64,000 nt of DNA from positions 5,332,001 through 5,396,000 of the forward strand of contig NZ_CP139559.1 of assembly GCF_034263275.1 (NCBI RefSeq), given 5' to 3'. This document shows positions 52,234-62,029 of this stretch, one piece after another. The DNA comes from Mucilaginibacter sp. cycad4 (GTDB lineage: Bacteria > Bacteroidota > Bacteroidia > Sphingobacteriales > Sphingobacteriaceae). The translations under genes were made by a program, and so were the position numbers. The notes below the pieces were generated by a model. The model was given only the letters and a program-made list of their open reading frames with translations, was not told the origin of the DNA and did no database searches. The number at the start of each line of letters is the position of its first letter. Positions within the stretch are counted from its first letter, which is position 1.

Positions 52234-53865
52234 ATGCTTAAAATAATTCACAAAAAAGCTCAATATACGCTCTTGCTTACTGCATTGCTATTTGCAGGGA
52301 GCAAAATCCAGGCTCAAAACAATGATTCGTCGTTACCCAGGCTAATCGAAAAAAATGGCAGGCATGCGTTTTGGGTCGATGGCAAACCGTTTTTGATGCT
52401 GGGCGGACAGGCACATAACTCAAGCGCATGGCCCGCTTTGATGCCGGGTGTATGGAAATCGGCTGAGATAATGCACCTTAACACGCTCGAAGTACCCCTT
52501 TATTGGGAGCAGATAGAACCAGAACCCGGGAAGTTTAATTTTTCGCTGGTAGATACCCTGCTTACGCAAGCCCGGCAGCATAATGTACACCTGGTATTAT
52601 TGTGGTTTGGCACCTGGAAAAATGGCAGCAATCATTACATACCCGAATGGATGAAGCGTGATGCCGAAAAATATCCAAACATCACCGGTAAAACGGGCAA
52701 GCCCATTGATTCGCCTTCTCCGCACCCGAAAGCTACTTTAGATGCTGATATTAAAGCGTTTTCGGCAGTTATGCGATACTTGAAAAAGGCTGATGCGCAG
52801 CATACCGTTATTATGGTACAGGTTGAAAATGAACCCGGCTCTTGGGATACTGTTCGCGATTACTCGGCTAAGGCGCAAAAACTGTTTGAGGCCGATGTGC
52901 CCGCCGAACTGTTAAAACCGGCCATACTGAAAGCCCTGAATGTACCTGCAACTTCAAAAGGTTCGTGGCTACAAGTTTTTGGCGACAGGGCCGACGAACA
53001 TTTCCAGGCCTGGTCAATAGCCCGCTTTATTGAGCAGGTTGCTGCCGCCGGCAAAGCTGAATATCCGTTACCGCTGTACGTAAATGTTGCACTTCGTGAC
53101 CCGCTTACCAATCCACCTGCAACCCATTATGAAAGCGGTGGCGCAACAGATAATGTGATCCCCATTTGGAAAGCTGCTGCGCCATCCATCGATTTGCTTG
53201 CTCCCGATATTTACCTGTCGGGAAGTGAAAGAGTATTGAAGGTAATTGATTTATATTCACGTGCAGATAATACCCTTTTTGTACCCGAAGCCGGTTTAAT
53301 CGCCGATAATGCCAAATATTTTTATGATGTTCTTGCTCATGGCGGCATCGGTTTCTCGCCTTTTGGGATAGATGATAATGGCGATAGCTCAAACGATGAA
53401 CACCTCGCCGAGCGTCTTGCTCCTTTTGCACAGGAATATGAAATGGCAGCACCAATGATGCGGGAGCTGGCCCAATGGGCCTTTGAAGACAAGATCAAAG
53501 CCGTTGTTGAACATGAAGACGGTACAGAGCAAACTATAAAGCTTGGTGCCTGGGATGCTGTTATAAAATTTGGTAACGGCCGGGGAGGTGAACTTAAGCC
53601 CAATAAAGAGCATAACGGCAAAGCTATGATAATTACCCTTGATGAAAATAAATTTATCATGACCGGGACCAACTGCCGGGTTACCTTCCCTCCAGCAGGT
53701 AGCGCCACCGGCAAGGCATGGCAATACCTTAAGGTTGAAGAAGGCCAATATGATCACGGCGTATTTAAATCGCTTCGAATCCTAAATGGTGATGAAACAG
53801 ACTGGGGCGGCCCGGCAATTGGAGATAAGCCGAGGGTGCTGCATATTTCGTTGGTGGTGAGGTAA
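52234..53865 (+). CDS. DUF5597-containing beta-galactosidase-like glycosidase
   Basis: About 543 residues from MLKIIHKKAQYT, the start of a signal peptide (LLLTALLFAGSKIQAQ); the upstream Met at 52207 is less likely. A (beta/alpha)8 domain follows, with FWVDGKPFLMLGGQAHNSS, TLEVPLYWEQIEPEPGKFNF, the acid/base in MVQVENEPGSW (near 196) and a likely nucleophile in TLFVPEAGLI. The last 150 residues are DUF5597. This arrangement belongs to the GH35-like/GH42-like clan A glycosidases. Predicted to cleave beta-galactosides or related sugars in the periplasm. Confidence 0.85.
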   Translation: MLKIIHKKAQYTLLLTALLFAGSKIQAQNNDSSLPRLIEKNGRHAFWVDGKPFLMLGGQAHNSSAWPALMPGVWKSAEIMHLNTLEVPLYWEQIEPEPGKFNFSLVDTLLTQARQHNVHLVLLWFGTWKNGSNHYIPEWMKRDAEKYPNITGKTGKPIDSPSPHPKATLDADIKAFSAVMRYLKKADAQHTVIMVQVENEPGSWDTVRDYSAKAQKLFEADVPAELLKPAILKALNVPATSKGSWLQVFGDRADEHFQAWSIARFIEQVAAAGKAEYPLPLYVNVALRDPLTNPPATHYESGGATDNVIPIWKAAAPSIDLLAPDIYLSGSERVLKVIDLYSRADNTLFVPEAGLIADNAKYFYDVLAHGGIGFSPFGIDDNGDSSNDEHLAERLAPFAQEYEMAAPMMRELAQWAFEDKIKAVVEHEDGTEQTIKLGAWDAVIKFGNGRGGELKPNKEHNGKAMIITLDENKFIMTGTNCRVTFPPAGSATGKAWQYLKVEEGQYDHGVFKSLRILNGDETDWGGPAIGDKPRVLHISLVVR

Positions 53866-53870
53866 AATTA

Positions 53871-53970
53871 CTGCGAGAGACGCAATTATGCGTCTCTCGC
53901 AGGCAGGTCACGCACGCAATTTTGAATTAAATATAGCTCTGTACATTTGGAGACGCAAATATGCGTCTCC
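53871..53970. repeat. Two adjacent palindromes of the GAGACGCA family
   Basis: The first, 53871-53902, is a perfect 14-bp stem (CTGCGAGAGACGCA / TGCGTCTCTCGCAG) with loop ATTA. The second, 53949-53970, has stem GGAGACGCA / TGCGTCTCC and loop AATA. Both lie between convergent genes and could act as terminators in either direction. Confidence 0.8.
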
Positions 53971-53984
53971 ACTTTAAAACTCTC

Positions 53985-55709
53985 CTACTTCACCTCATAA
54001 ACAACCGCTTCATATGGCATAAGCCTACCGTTTTTTGATGGCTTTTGATAGTTACCGATTAAAACAGTCGCATCCTTTAGATCAATGCCTGTTTGAGCCG
54101 AAGTCGTTTTATCCCTAAAGTTCAGTAGCACAAGCAGCTTTTTACCATCTAATTCCCTGGTGTAAGCATAAGTATCGGGGTTTTGCGCATCGAGCAATGT
54201 ATATTTTCCGTATACCAGTACCGGATTATCTTTGCGCAGCTTCACCATTCGCCTAAAATAGTTTAAAGTACTGCTGGCGTCTTTTTCCTGCGCAGCAGCA
54301 TTGATGCTTTTATAATTGGGATTTACCTTTATCCAGGGCGTACCGGTAGTAAAACCGGCATTGGCGGTGCTGTTCCACTGGAATGGTGTACGACCGTTAT
54401 CGCGGCTTTCAAAGGCTATCCGTTTTAAATATGCCGGTAAATCTGATCCGATATTTTTCTGTCGCTGGTATTCGTTCAATGTTTGTACATCCCTGTACTC
54501 ATTAATTGTGGTGAAACCGGCATTTGTCATGCCCAGTTCATCGCCATTATAATAATAGGGCGTCCCCCGCATGGTCAGCAAAAAAGTAGTCAGCATTTTT
54601 GATGATACCGCCCTAAATTCCGGGCTATCATTGCCAAACCTGCTTACCAGCCGGGCCTGGTCATGATTGGCCAGGAACACCGAAAGCCAGCCTTTTGCCG
54701 CAAAGGCACTATCCCATTTGGTAAACACCTGTTTTAAATGAATTATGCTATAGCCTTCGGGTTTGGCTATATCCACCCCCTCAAAAGCATAAGCCATATT
54801 TAATTCATTCCTATCGGCATCAACCAAATTATGCGCATCTTCAAATGTATTGCCGGCACCTTCGGCCACACTCATTACATTGTATTTGCTGAGCACCGCC
54901 CTGTTCATTTCCTGCAGGTAGCCATGCAAATTACCCTGCATACCGTAGTATTGCGTAAAGTTTTTTTCAAACCCTTTTGGGAAAGCCGGGAAAGTAGTAT
55001 CCTTTGCAGCAAACTGGAAGGCATCCAGCCTGAAACCATCAATCCCCTTATCAGCCCAAAACTTCATAATACCGTACACTTCATTCCTAAGCTTGGGGTT
55101 TTCCCAGTTAAGGTCGGGCTGCTTGCGCGAAAAATAGTGCAGGTAGTAGGCATTAGTGAGCGAATCATATCGCCAGGCATCATGATTTACATCAAATAAA
55201 CTGTAACGATAAGGAGGTTTGCCCTTTTCGGCATTCCACCAGTGGTAATATTCACGGTATGGATTGTTCCGCGAGCTCCGGCTTTGTTTAAACCATTCGT
55301 GCTCATCGCTGCTATGGTTTACAACCAGGTCCATAACCAGTTTAATACCACGGGAATGCATCCCCTTCAACAATGTGTCAAAATCATCCATAGTCCCAAA
55401 ATCCTTCATGATGCTGCGGTAATCGCTTACATCATACCCGTTATCATCATTGGGGGAACTATAAATGGGGTTAAGCCATACAACATCTACTCCAAGGCTT
55501 TTGATATAATCAAGTTTGGAGATAATGCCTTTCAAATCGCCGATGCCATCTCCGTCGTTATCCTTAAAACTGCGGGGATAAACCTGGTAAACTACAGCCT
55601 CTTTCCACCATTTGCGGTTGACGGTATCTGTTATGTTTTGGGCAGATCCTAAAAGGGAGCTAAACATAAAAACAACAAAAGCAGTAAAACGAGTGTAAGG
55701 TACATTCAT
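53985..55709 (-). CDS. Secreted GH13 alpha-glucosidase
   Basis: About 574 residues from MNVPYTRFTAF; two residues upstream (Met-Ile) are probably not used. A signal peptide (FVVFMFSSLLGSAQ) is followed by a GH13 barrel. Region I is DLVVNHSSDEH, region II GIDGFRLDAFQF (nucleophile Asp near 226), region III SVAEGAGN (acid/base Glu near 282) and region IV LANHDQARLVSRFG. A C-terminal beta domain follows. The set resembles oligo-1,6-glucosidase and related alpha-glucosidases. Expected to hydrolyse alpha-glucosides in the periplasm. Confidence 0.92.
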   Translation of the reverse strand: MNVPYTRFTAFVVFMFSSLLGSAQNITDTVNRKWWKEAVVYQVYPRSFKDNDGDGIGDLKGIISKLDYIKSLGVDVVWLNPIYSSPNDDNGYDVSDYRSIMKDFGTMDDFDTLLKGMHSRGIKLVMDLVVNHSSDEHEWFKQSRSSRNNPYREYYHWWNAEKGKPPYRYSLFDVNHDAWRYDSLTNAYYLHYFSRKQPDLNWENPKLRNEVYGIMKFWADKGIDGFRLDAFQFAAKDTTFPAFPKGFEKNFTQYYGMQGNLHGYLQEMNRAVLSKYNVMSVAEGAGNTFEDAHNLVDADRNELNMAYAFEGVDIAKPEGYSIIHLKQVFTKWDSAFAAKGWLSVFLANHDQARLVSRFGNDSPEFRAVSSKMLTTFLLTMRGTPYYYNGDELGMTNAGFTTINEYRDVQTLNEYQRQKNIGSDLPAYLKRIAFESRDNGRTPFQWNSTANAGFTTGTPWIKVNPNYKSINAAAQEKDASSTLNYFRRMVKLRKDNPVLVYGKYTLLDAQNPDTYAYTRELDGKKLLVLLNFRDKTTSAQTGIDLKDATVLIGNYQKPSKNGRLMPYEAVVYEVK

Positions 55710-55945
55710 GATCAAATTTGGTTAAAATTTACAGCAGGCAGAACCGGACTCTGTGGTTTATAACAAGAGAATATCAAGATAACAATATTTAACCGGAACA
55801 TCAAATAGTGCAGCCAAACCCTAACGTCTTACTCCTGCCCAAATTTAAACTTCAAACATTATGCACTTTTCAGGGTTTAAAAATGAGCCAACCGCATCAC
55901 AATAATAGTTAATAAATTGAATTTAAAACATTTATATACGTTAGC

Positions 55946-57292
55946 GTGCATCACAAAATACAACATAAAATTTCCTCCCTGTTTTTAAAGACGTTTTTAT
56001 TCATACTATTTACGGCCATAACGGCACATGCCTTTGGCCAGGTACCCGTACCTGCCGATTCGGTAAAGGCCGATTCCCTGCGCATTAAAGAAAAAGTAAT
56101 ACAGCCGGCCAAGCCCACCGATACTTTATATAAACAATATGACTTTGGCGACCTGGTGCGTAACATACTTCATCCCGGCCGGCCGGCGGAATCCCCCAAT
56201 AAAAAGTCATCGGGGATTACCATCATACCCAACGTGGCATCCAATCCAACCATCGGGTCACAAATTGGGATCAAGGCCGTAGCCGGAAAAAAATTAGGAA
56301 ACGATCCAAATACCCTGTTATCGGTAGCAGCTACTTCGGCTTCTATTACCACCAAGGGCATCATTTATTTTTATATTAACCACAACATATACACACCGGG
56401 TAATAAATGGAATTTCCAGGGCAGTTTGGTTGCAGCCAAAACGGTTTCGCCCGATTACGGTTTGGGAATTGGCCAGGCATCAAGCGGCAGCGAAGCCGAC
56501 CAGGTGCTGGCCAATCCCGGGCGTAAAGGCAGGGCGCTGCATTCGCAATTTTATAATATCCGCGAGAAGGTATACAAAGAAATTAATAAGGGGTTATTTT
56601 TAGGTGCGGGCGCTTCTTTTGATATCAGGCGAAAAATTGAGGATACCAAATCAACAACTGATCTTACCCCATACAATATCTATAGCGACCGCCATGGATT
56701 TGCCCGCGACCATTATGCTGCTAACGGCTTGCTTTTTAACTTACAATACACTACACGCGACAATCAAAACCGGGCCTACAGAGGGATTTATGTCGATGCC
56801 GGCTTCCGCGTTAATCAAAGCTGGATGGGAAGTTCCAAAGACGCGGTGCAGTTTACTACCGATTTCAGGAAGTATTTCAGCCTGTCGGAAACAAACCCCG
56901 AACATGTTGTTGCCTTTTGGAACTGGGGGTCATACCTGATCAGCGGCAACATCCCTTACCTTGAGCTGCCCGGCACCGGCAAAGATCCCAGCTTCCGGAG
57001 CGGCAGGGGTTATGTAGTACAATATTTTAAGGGTACGCAATACAACTACTCTGAAGTGGAATACCGTTTCCCGATACTGCGGAATAAATTTGTGAGTGGC
57101 GTGGCATTTGCCAACCTGCAAACAACCAATGATGAGTCGGGCACCAAAATATTTCAGCAATGGCAGCCGGGCTATGGCGGCGGCCTGCGCGTATTATTTA
57201 ATAAAGCAACACGCACCAATCTTTGCCTTGATTACGCCTTTGGCAGATATGGGTCAAAAGGGTTTTTTCTGGGCTTGAATGAGGCGTTTTAA
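55946..57292 (+). CDS. Omp85/BamA-like outer-membrane protein
   Basis: A protein of 448 residues beginning at GTG; upstream the frame has no ATG before a TAA at 55913. A signal peptide (LFILFTAITAHAFGQ) precedes a beta-barrel domain (about 85-448). The barrel has alternating strands such as GITIIPNVASNPTIGSQIG, LLFNLQYTTRDNQNRAYRG, GIYVDAGFRVNQSWMG and a final strand GSKGFFLGLNEAF ending in Phe, the usual BamA-recognised ending. No POTRA domain is evident, so it is a barrel-only member of the surface-antigen type. Function is unknown. Confidence 0.75.
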   Translation: MHHKIQHKISSLFLKTFLFILFTAITAHAFGQVPVPADSVKADSLRIKEKVIQPAKPTDTLYKQYDFGDLVRNILHPGRPAESPNKKSSGITIIPNVASNPTIGSQIGIKAVAGKKLGNDPNTLLSVAATSASITTKGIIYFYINHNIYTPGNKWNFQGSLVAAKTVSPDYGLGIGQASSGSEADQVLANPGRKGRALHSQFYNIREKVYKEINKGLFLGAGASFDIRRKIEDTKSTTDLTPYNIYSDRHGFARDHYAANGLLFNLQYTTRDNQNRAYRGIYVDAGFRVNQSWMGSSKDAVQFTTDFRKYFSLSETNPEHVVAFWNWGSYLISGNIPYLELPGTGKDPSFRSGRGYVVQYFKGTQYNYSEVEYRFPILRNKFVSGVAFANLQTTNDESGTKIFQQWQPGYGGGLRVLFNKATRTNLCLDYAFGRYGSKGFFLGLNEAF

Positions 57293-57459
57293 ATATCAGT
57301 ACCTGCCGTTGTTTGCCGGAGTCATCGATATTAGCGATTAGTTTGTAAACTTCATCTTTACAATCAATTATTATTCCTAATTTTATATTACAAGCACCTG
57401 TAAAACAATCATGTGATACAACTACATGATATTCCTAACCATATCAACAACCGGGAAGC

Positions 57460-58206
57460 ATGGCCAAAAAGAAAACAGCCGATAAAGACAGCGTATGGAA
57501 AAGCCTGCAATTGAAGCTGGGCGTAATTACTGTTATTTTAGGTTTACTAACTACCGGGTATAATCTGATTAAAAAAGATCCGCCCCCGCCGGCTAACCCC
57601 GATCTGAAGGCCAGCCTCGAGATTTCGTATATCAGCATGATCAATGATATTTATGCCCTGGCGGGAGGCGACAGCGCCGTACGGAAAAAGGATGCCTTTT
57701 ATCTTGATTACCCCATACTCACCAATGAAATTTCTGATAAAAACCTTCAGAAAACTGACCAGCTTTTTACCGACACCACAGCTAACGATTATGAGCTGTT
57801 TATCACCTGCCTCATGATCCAGAACAAAGGCAAAGGCGATGCATCAGACATTGAGCTTGACATGAGCAAGCTCAATATTAACCAGCCGCTTACTGTAACT
57901 GAAGACCCTCAAAGCAAAAATGATTATGATAGCCAGATCAGGGCTAAAGGCACCGCTGTGAAACGGATTATAAAGCTACCTTCAAGGCTTTCAACCGGGC
58001 AGGGAATTTTAATCCCGTTATTTGTGACTTATGATAAACCAAACCCTGTTAATAAAAACAGGCAATGGAAAATTGAATCAAAAACCATTTTTCTGCCGGA
58101 TAATATCCGCTATACAGAACCGGCAGATACCGCCCGAAAATCATTAGTGATCCGAAAAATGCTGAGCCCGGTTCGGCTGGCCGAAGGTGTACAGGGGCGC
58201 GGATAG
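57460..58206 (+). CDS. Unknown single-helix protein, paralogue A
   Basis: A protein of 248 residues. A basic N-terminus (MAKKKTADKDSVWKSLQ) is followed by one helix (LGVITVILGLLTTGYNLI), so it is anchored with the rest outside. The exported domain (60-248) has LASLEISYISMIND-like strands, FYLDYPILTNEI, ITCLMIQNKGKGDASDIELD and KTIFLPDNIRY. No family is recognised. It looks like the next gene in outline and in several motifs, so the two are tandem paralogues 28 bases apart and probably co-transcribed. Confidence 0.7.
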   Translation: MAKKKTADKDSVWKSLQLKLGVITVILGLLTTGYNLIKKDPPPPANPDLKASLEISYISMINDIYALAGGDSAVRKKDAFYLDYPILTNEISDKNLQKTDQLFTDTTANDYELFITCLMIQNKGKGDASDIELDMSKLNINQPLTVTEDPQSKNDYDSQIRAKGTAVKRIIKLPSRLSTGQGILIPLFVTYDKPNPVNKNRQWKIESKTIFLPDNIRYTEPADTARKSLVIRKMLSPVRLAEGVQGRG

Positions 58207-58233
58207 TTTGACAATGATCAGATATTCATAAGA

Positions 58234-59040
58234 ATGGAAAATAACGAAAACCCAATACCGGCCAAACAAACAAAAAACGGCCTCGCCCTTATCCTGATAG
58301 TGGTTGGCAGTATCCTGATCATTGGCAACCTGTATTTTTATGTTGCCCGGCAAAAGCGCAATAATATAAAAAAGCAACAATTGGACAGCCTTGCCAAACA
58401 GCTGGATACCGCTAATGCTAAATTTGAAATTGGTTATGGCGAAATGAGCATAGCCTCATACAATAAGATGAAAGCTTCTGCCGGCCAAAAAGATAACAGC
58501 CTCTTGGTTTACCCGGTGATGAAGAACGAAATAGATGATCTTATTGCTGCAGGAACCTATCATCCTGACTATGGAATTTCTTCCACTTACCTGGAGGAAT
58601 TTACATCCTTATACAAGCAGAAAAAGCTGAAGCCAACTGGTACAGCAGTAGCCTGCTTAATTATCAAACAAGTTGGTAAAGGTAAAGCAGAATCTGTAAG
58701 ACTCGATATCACTCGTTTAAAGCTTGACGAAATAAGTGAAATGTATGACCCAACCGATATTAATAAATTTACAGATCCGGAACGTACTGCAAAATCTTTC
58801 CATTCTACTTCCCTGCAGATAGATCTTGGCGCAATGGATACCGGAGGCGCATGGCTTATGCCCCTTTACATCAGCAACGGCTTCTTGAGATTAAAAGAAG
58901 GCGATGACCCGTCGGGATGGTCTGTTACCGCCGGGCCAATACTTCTCCCGGTTAGTTTAAACTATATAAAAAAAGATAAAACCATTCAAAAGATCCCGCT
59001 GAAAGAAGTACTTAACCGGCCAATCGAAATCCTGGATTAG
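58234..59040 (+). CDS. Unknown single-helix protein, paralogue B
   Basis: A protein of 268 residues. A cytoplasmic N-terminus (MENNENPIPAKQTKN) is followed by one helix (LALILIVVGSILIIGNLYFYV) and a coiled-coil-like stretch (KQQLDSLAKQLDTANAKF). The exported domain has LLVYPVMKNEIDDL, VACLIIKQVGKGKAESVRLD, ILLPVSLNYI and IPLKEVLNRPIEI. These parallel the first gene: YPILTNEI, LMIQNKGKGDASDIELD and FLPDNIRY. No function is known. Confidence 0.7.
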   Translation: MENNENPIPAKQTKNGLALILIVVGSILIIGNLYFYVARQKRNNIKKQQLDSLAKQLDTANAKFEIGYGEMSIASYNKMKASAGQKDNSLLVYPVMKNEIDDLIAAGTYHPDYGISSTYLEEFTSLYKQKKLKPTGTAVACLIIKQVGKGKAESVRLDITRLKLDEISEMYDPTDINKFTDPERTAKSFHSTSLQIDLGAMDTGGAWLMPLYISNGFLRLKEGDDPSGWSVTAGPILLPVSLNYIKKDKTIQKIPLKEVLNRPIEILD

Positions 59041-59112
59041 GAAATCAGTTGAGGTACGATATAAAACTGTCTATCATAGTACTGCCTACTGATTAAACAA
59101 ATTTTATAAATA

Positions 59113-59149
59113 AACAGGCCGCTCTTCTTAGTCAAAAAAGCGGCCTGTT
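59113..59149 (-). terminator. Terminator between the convergent paralogue B and helical-protein genes
   Basis: Stem AACAGGCCGC with GCGGCCTGTT, loop of 17 bases. On the minus strand T-rich DNA follows (TTATTTATAAAATTT), so it probably ends the minus-strand gene. Confidence 0.7.
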
Positions 59150-59171
59150 AGTTCGTTGCTACTGAAACTTG

Positions 59172-59552
59172 TTACTGACCACTTGTAGCGCTCCAGCCAT
59201 CGCCCCAGCCGCTGCCGCCAGCTGCTTTGGTGCCTTTTAAAAGCTTATCATATTTTACTGTTTGTTCTTTAGTTAAAACAGCTTTGATCTTTGAGATAGT
59301 AGCCTCCCTTAATGGCTTAATATCAACCATCATTTTTGTGTTATCACCTTTATCTGCAGCTTTGATCTTTTCAAACTTATCGGATGATTCCTGGTATATC
59401 ACCGCAATTTTTTCGGTTTGTTTATCAGTGAGCTTTAATTGTTTTTGCAGGTCTTTTGATTTTTCAACAGGTTTAGCACCGGGCTTGGTTTGCGCGTTGC
59501 CTGCTGCAGCCAATCCAATGAACATGCAGCATAGTAATAAGAGTTTTCTCAT
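59172..59552 (-). CDS. Small secreted helical protein
   Basis: A protein of 126 residues. A signal peptide (LLLLCCMFIGLAAAGNAQ) is followed by a Lys-rich helical domain (30-105: KDLQKQLKLTDKQTEKIAVI, DIKPLREATISKIKAVLTKE). The tail is Gly/Trp/Ser-rich (AAGGSGWGDGWSATSGQ). The LTDKQ...LTKEQ spacing resembles the Spy/CpxP-like LTXXQ proteins, which are periplasmic chaperones. Function is probable by fold only. Confidence 0.65.
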   Translation of the reverse strand: MRKLLLLCCMFIGLAAAGNAQTKPGAKPVEKSKDLQKQLKLTDKQTEKIAVIYQESSDKFEKIKAADKGDNTKMMVDIKPLREATISKIKAVLTKEQTVKYDKLLKGTKAAGGSGWGDGWSATSGQ

Positions 59553-59641
59553 GGTTAAGATTTATTTTAATTGTTGTTGATATAAATGTAACTATTTTGG
59601 TATAAAATCAGGGCTAATATTTTCTATTACAGAAACATAAC

Positions 59642-61885
59642 TTAATTTGTTTTAGCTGTCATTTGCATGGGCGTACAACCAGGCATGTTTTTGCTGCGGA
59701 AAATCAATTTTGTTAATTGGACGGTTTTGTATTGTGCACTACCTTCGGTGATATTTAAAAACTGGTTGGGGGCAACATTTTTAAAGTATTGCACAGCGCC
59801 GCTGCCCGCCCATTTTATCTCAACTTCATCAATCACTTTTGCCTGGCCAATGCCTATCTCCTGCTGCAAAGGCGACGATCCAAAACTTCCGCCCGAGTTA
59901 ACATCTTTATAAACAGAACGTTTAACCCCATTTTCGGTAAAAGTGAGTTTAATATGGCTCCCGATGGCTGCATTGTTAGCTTTTGTGCCATTCAATTTCA
60001 GGCTAATCCAATTGTTATTGCTTACACCGGGGTTCATGTATAATGAACTGGTGTACGAATCGCCAATATAAGCACCACCCATTTCGGCAAAAATATCCTG
60101 GTGGCCGTTATTCCTCAAATCGGCAAATGCTATGCCGTGCCCCTTTTGCAAATTACCCGTACGTGATGATGAAGTGATATCAGCAAAACGTTTACCCCCA
60201 ATATTTCTGAAGAACTTGTTAGGTACCAGCGATTTAAAATCGGGGTTACCTGTACCAAAGTACATATCGGGATAGCCATCGTTATCGATATCGCCAAAAT
60301 TAGCCCCCATGCTGTAAACTACTTTATCCAGCCCTGCCTCTTTAGTTACATCAGTAAATGTACCGTTATGGTTGTTTTTATACAGGTAGATATTACCGGC
60401 TTCCGGAACGGGTTTGCCCAGGGCGGCGGCGGCGCTGTAAAAGCCCAAAGTACGCTCAAAATGATAATTGGCCACCATCAAATCGGGCCATCCATCGTTA
60501 TTGTAATCGTAAAACCAGGTAGTAAAGGTTCGTTGTTTGATCTGGTCAAGGCCCGATTGCACGGTCATATCTTCAAAATCTACCCCTGCTGCGGTTTTGC
60601 CTTTATTTTTAAGCAGGTATTTGCGTCCGTCCATAGTTGAGATAAATATGTCGGTAAAACCGTCGTTATCATAATCGGCAGATGTTACCCCTTTTACAAA
60701 AGCCTTGATACCGCAATGAGCGGCAGTGGTTATATTGCTGAATGTGCCATTACGGTTATTCATGTATAACTGGCAGGTTGATTCATCAATATTGTACATC
60801 GACTCTGAATTTTCATTACCTACAAATACATCCAGCCAGCCATCGTTATTAAAATCGGCCCAGGTTGCAGTTTGCGTGGGGTGAAGCATAAATAAACCGC
60901 TTATGGCTGTTACATCGGTAAAAGTACCGTCGCCATTATTACGCAATAACGAGCTGGGCTGGTTACCGAAACCCCTGGTAAGCCATGCGCCCCGCAAAAC
61001 AAAAACATCCAGTTTACCATCATTATTATAATCGGTTTGCTGGATATTAAGTCCGCCGGTAATACCCTTTAAACCGGCGGTTTCCGTACGATCGCTAAAT
61101 GTGCCGTCCTGGTTATTTTGAAAGTAATGCATCGGGTCGCTCAGGTCCCAGCCCGATGTCATGATATCAAGATAGCCATCGTTATTAAAATCATCAACAA
61201 TGACCCCGCCTGCCCGGCCGTTGATATTAAGGCCAAGGCTACCTGCCACATCAACAAAGGGTTTAACCTGATATGCAGTGTCCGGGTCAGCATTGAGGCC
61301 AGGTATCAATGCATTCCCGGGTACTTTTTGCGGATACTCGCCAAGCGTCATATAGGCTATATTAATCAACCAGCGCGACTCATAATCATCGGGGCGAAGC
61401 TTTAACAATGCTTTATACGCCTCAATCGCTTTTCTTGAGCCTGTTTGGAGCTTGTGCACCCCATCATCTTTAATTGGGAAGATACATGATGAGCCGGTGT
61501 GGTTAAGCATACAATTGCTCCGTTCACCCAAACGCATGTAAGCTATGGCCTGTTCGGACAGCATCTCATCGGTCGACATAAAGTCGATATTATCCATCAG
61601 GTACTTATAAATGTTTACAGATTGCTGCTCCTGACCGGCCTTTAACAACAGCGAGGCTTTTGAAAATAAAACCTCCTGGTTTTTGGCAAGCCGTTTAATT
61701 TTAAGCAGCGAATCGCAATAAGCCAATTTCATTTCGGGGTTAAACGGGTTTGAAATGATGTTATTCTTTTTATTTATCTGCTTCAGCACCTGGACCATCT
61801 CTTCATTAGATGAGTTTTGGCACGATGCCATTATGGTGAAGCCGCATAGCAGAACAAGCGCGGCGGTAATTTTTTTCTTTATCAT
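59642..61885 (-). CDS. FG-GAP/VCBS and ASPIC/UnbV lipoprotein
   Basis: A lipoprotein of 747 residues with lipobox TIMASC. A TPR-like region (40-190) is followed by an FG-GAP beta-propeller (about 215-620). The propeller carries six calcium-binding DxDxDG-like loops: DFNNDGYLD, DYNNDGKLD, DFNNDGWLD, DYDNDGFTD, DYNNDGWPD and DIDNDGYPD. The C-terminal ASPIC/UnbV domain (about 630-715) has WISLKLNGTKANNAAIGSHI and VEIKWAGSGAVQYFKNVAP. Such proteins sit on the cell surface and are often near SusC/SusD systems; none is in this window. Confidence 0.9.
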   Translation of the reverse strand: MIKKKITAALVLLCGFTIMASCQNSSNEEMVQVLKQINKKNNIISNPFNPEMKLAYCDSLLKIKRLAKNQEVLFSKASLLLKAGQEQQSVNIYKYLMDNIDFMSTDEMLSEQAIAYMRLGERSNCMLNHTGSSCIFPIKDDGVHKLQTGSRKAIEAYKALLKLRPDDYESRWLINIAYMTLGEYPQKVPGNALIPGLNADPDTAYQVKPFVDVAGSLGLNINGRAGGVIVDDFNNDGYLDIMTSGWDLSDPMHYFQNNQDGTFSDRTETAGLKGITGGLNIQQTDYNNDGKLDVFVLRGAWLTRGFGNQPSSLLRNNGDGTFTDVTAISGLFMLHPTQTATWADFNNDGWLDVFVGNENSESMYNIDESTCQLYMNNRNGTFSNITTAAHCGIKAFVKGVTSADYDNDGFTDIFISTMDGRKYLLKNKGKTAAGVDFEDMTVQSGLDQIKQRTFTTWFYDYNNDGWPDLMVANYHFERTLGFYSAAAALGKPVPEAGNIYLYKNNHNGTFTDVTKEAGLDKVVYSMGANFGDIDNDGYPDMYFGTGNPDFKSLVPNKFFRNIGGKRFADITSSSRTGNLQKGHGIAFADLRNNGHQDIFAEMGGAYIGDSYTSSLYMNPGVSNNNWISLKLNGTKANNAAIGSHIKLTFTENGVKRSVYKDVNSGGSFGSSPLQQEIGIGQAKVIDEVEIKWAGSGAVQYFKNVAPNQFLNITEGSAQYKTVQLTKLIFRSKNMPGCTPMQMTAKTN

Positions 61886-62029
61886 AGGATGTTAATATAC
61901 CCTCACGAATAAAATGCCAAAGCTTTACCCGCGATAGATGTGGTATTAAATTGTTTCTAAAAATTCCGGACAACACAACCAGGAACATTAAAACAAATGC
62001 CGGTTGGTAAATAAGCTAAATGGAGAAAA

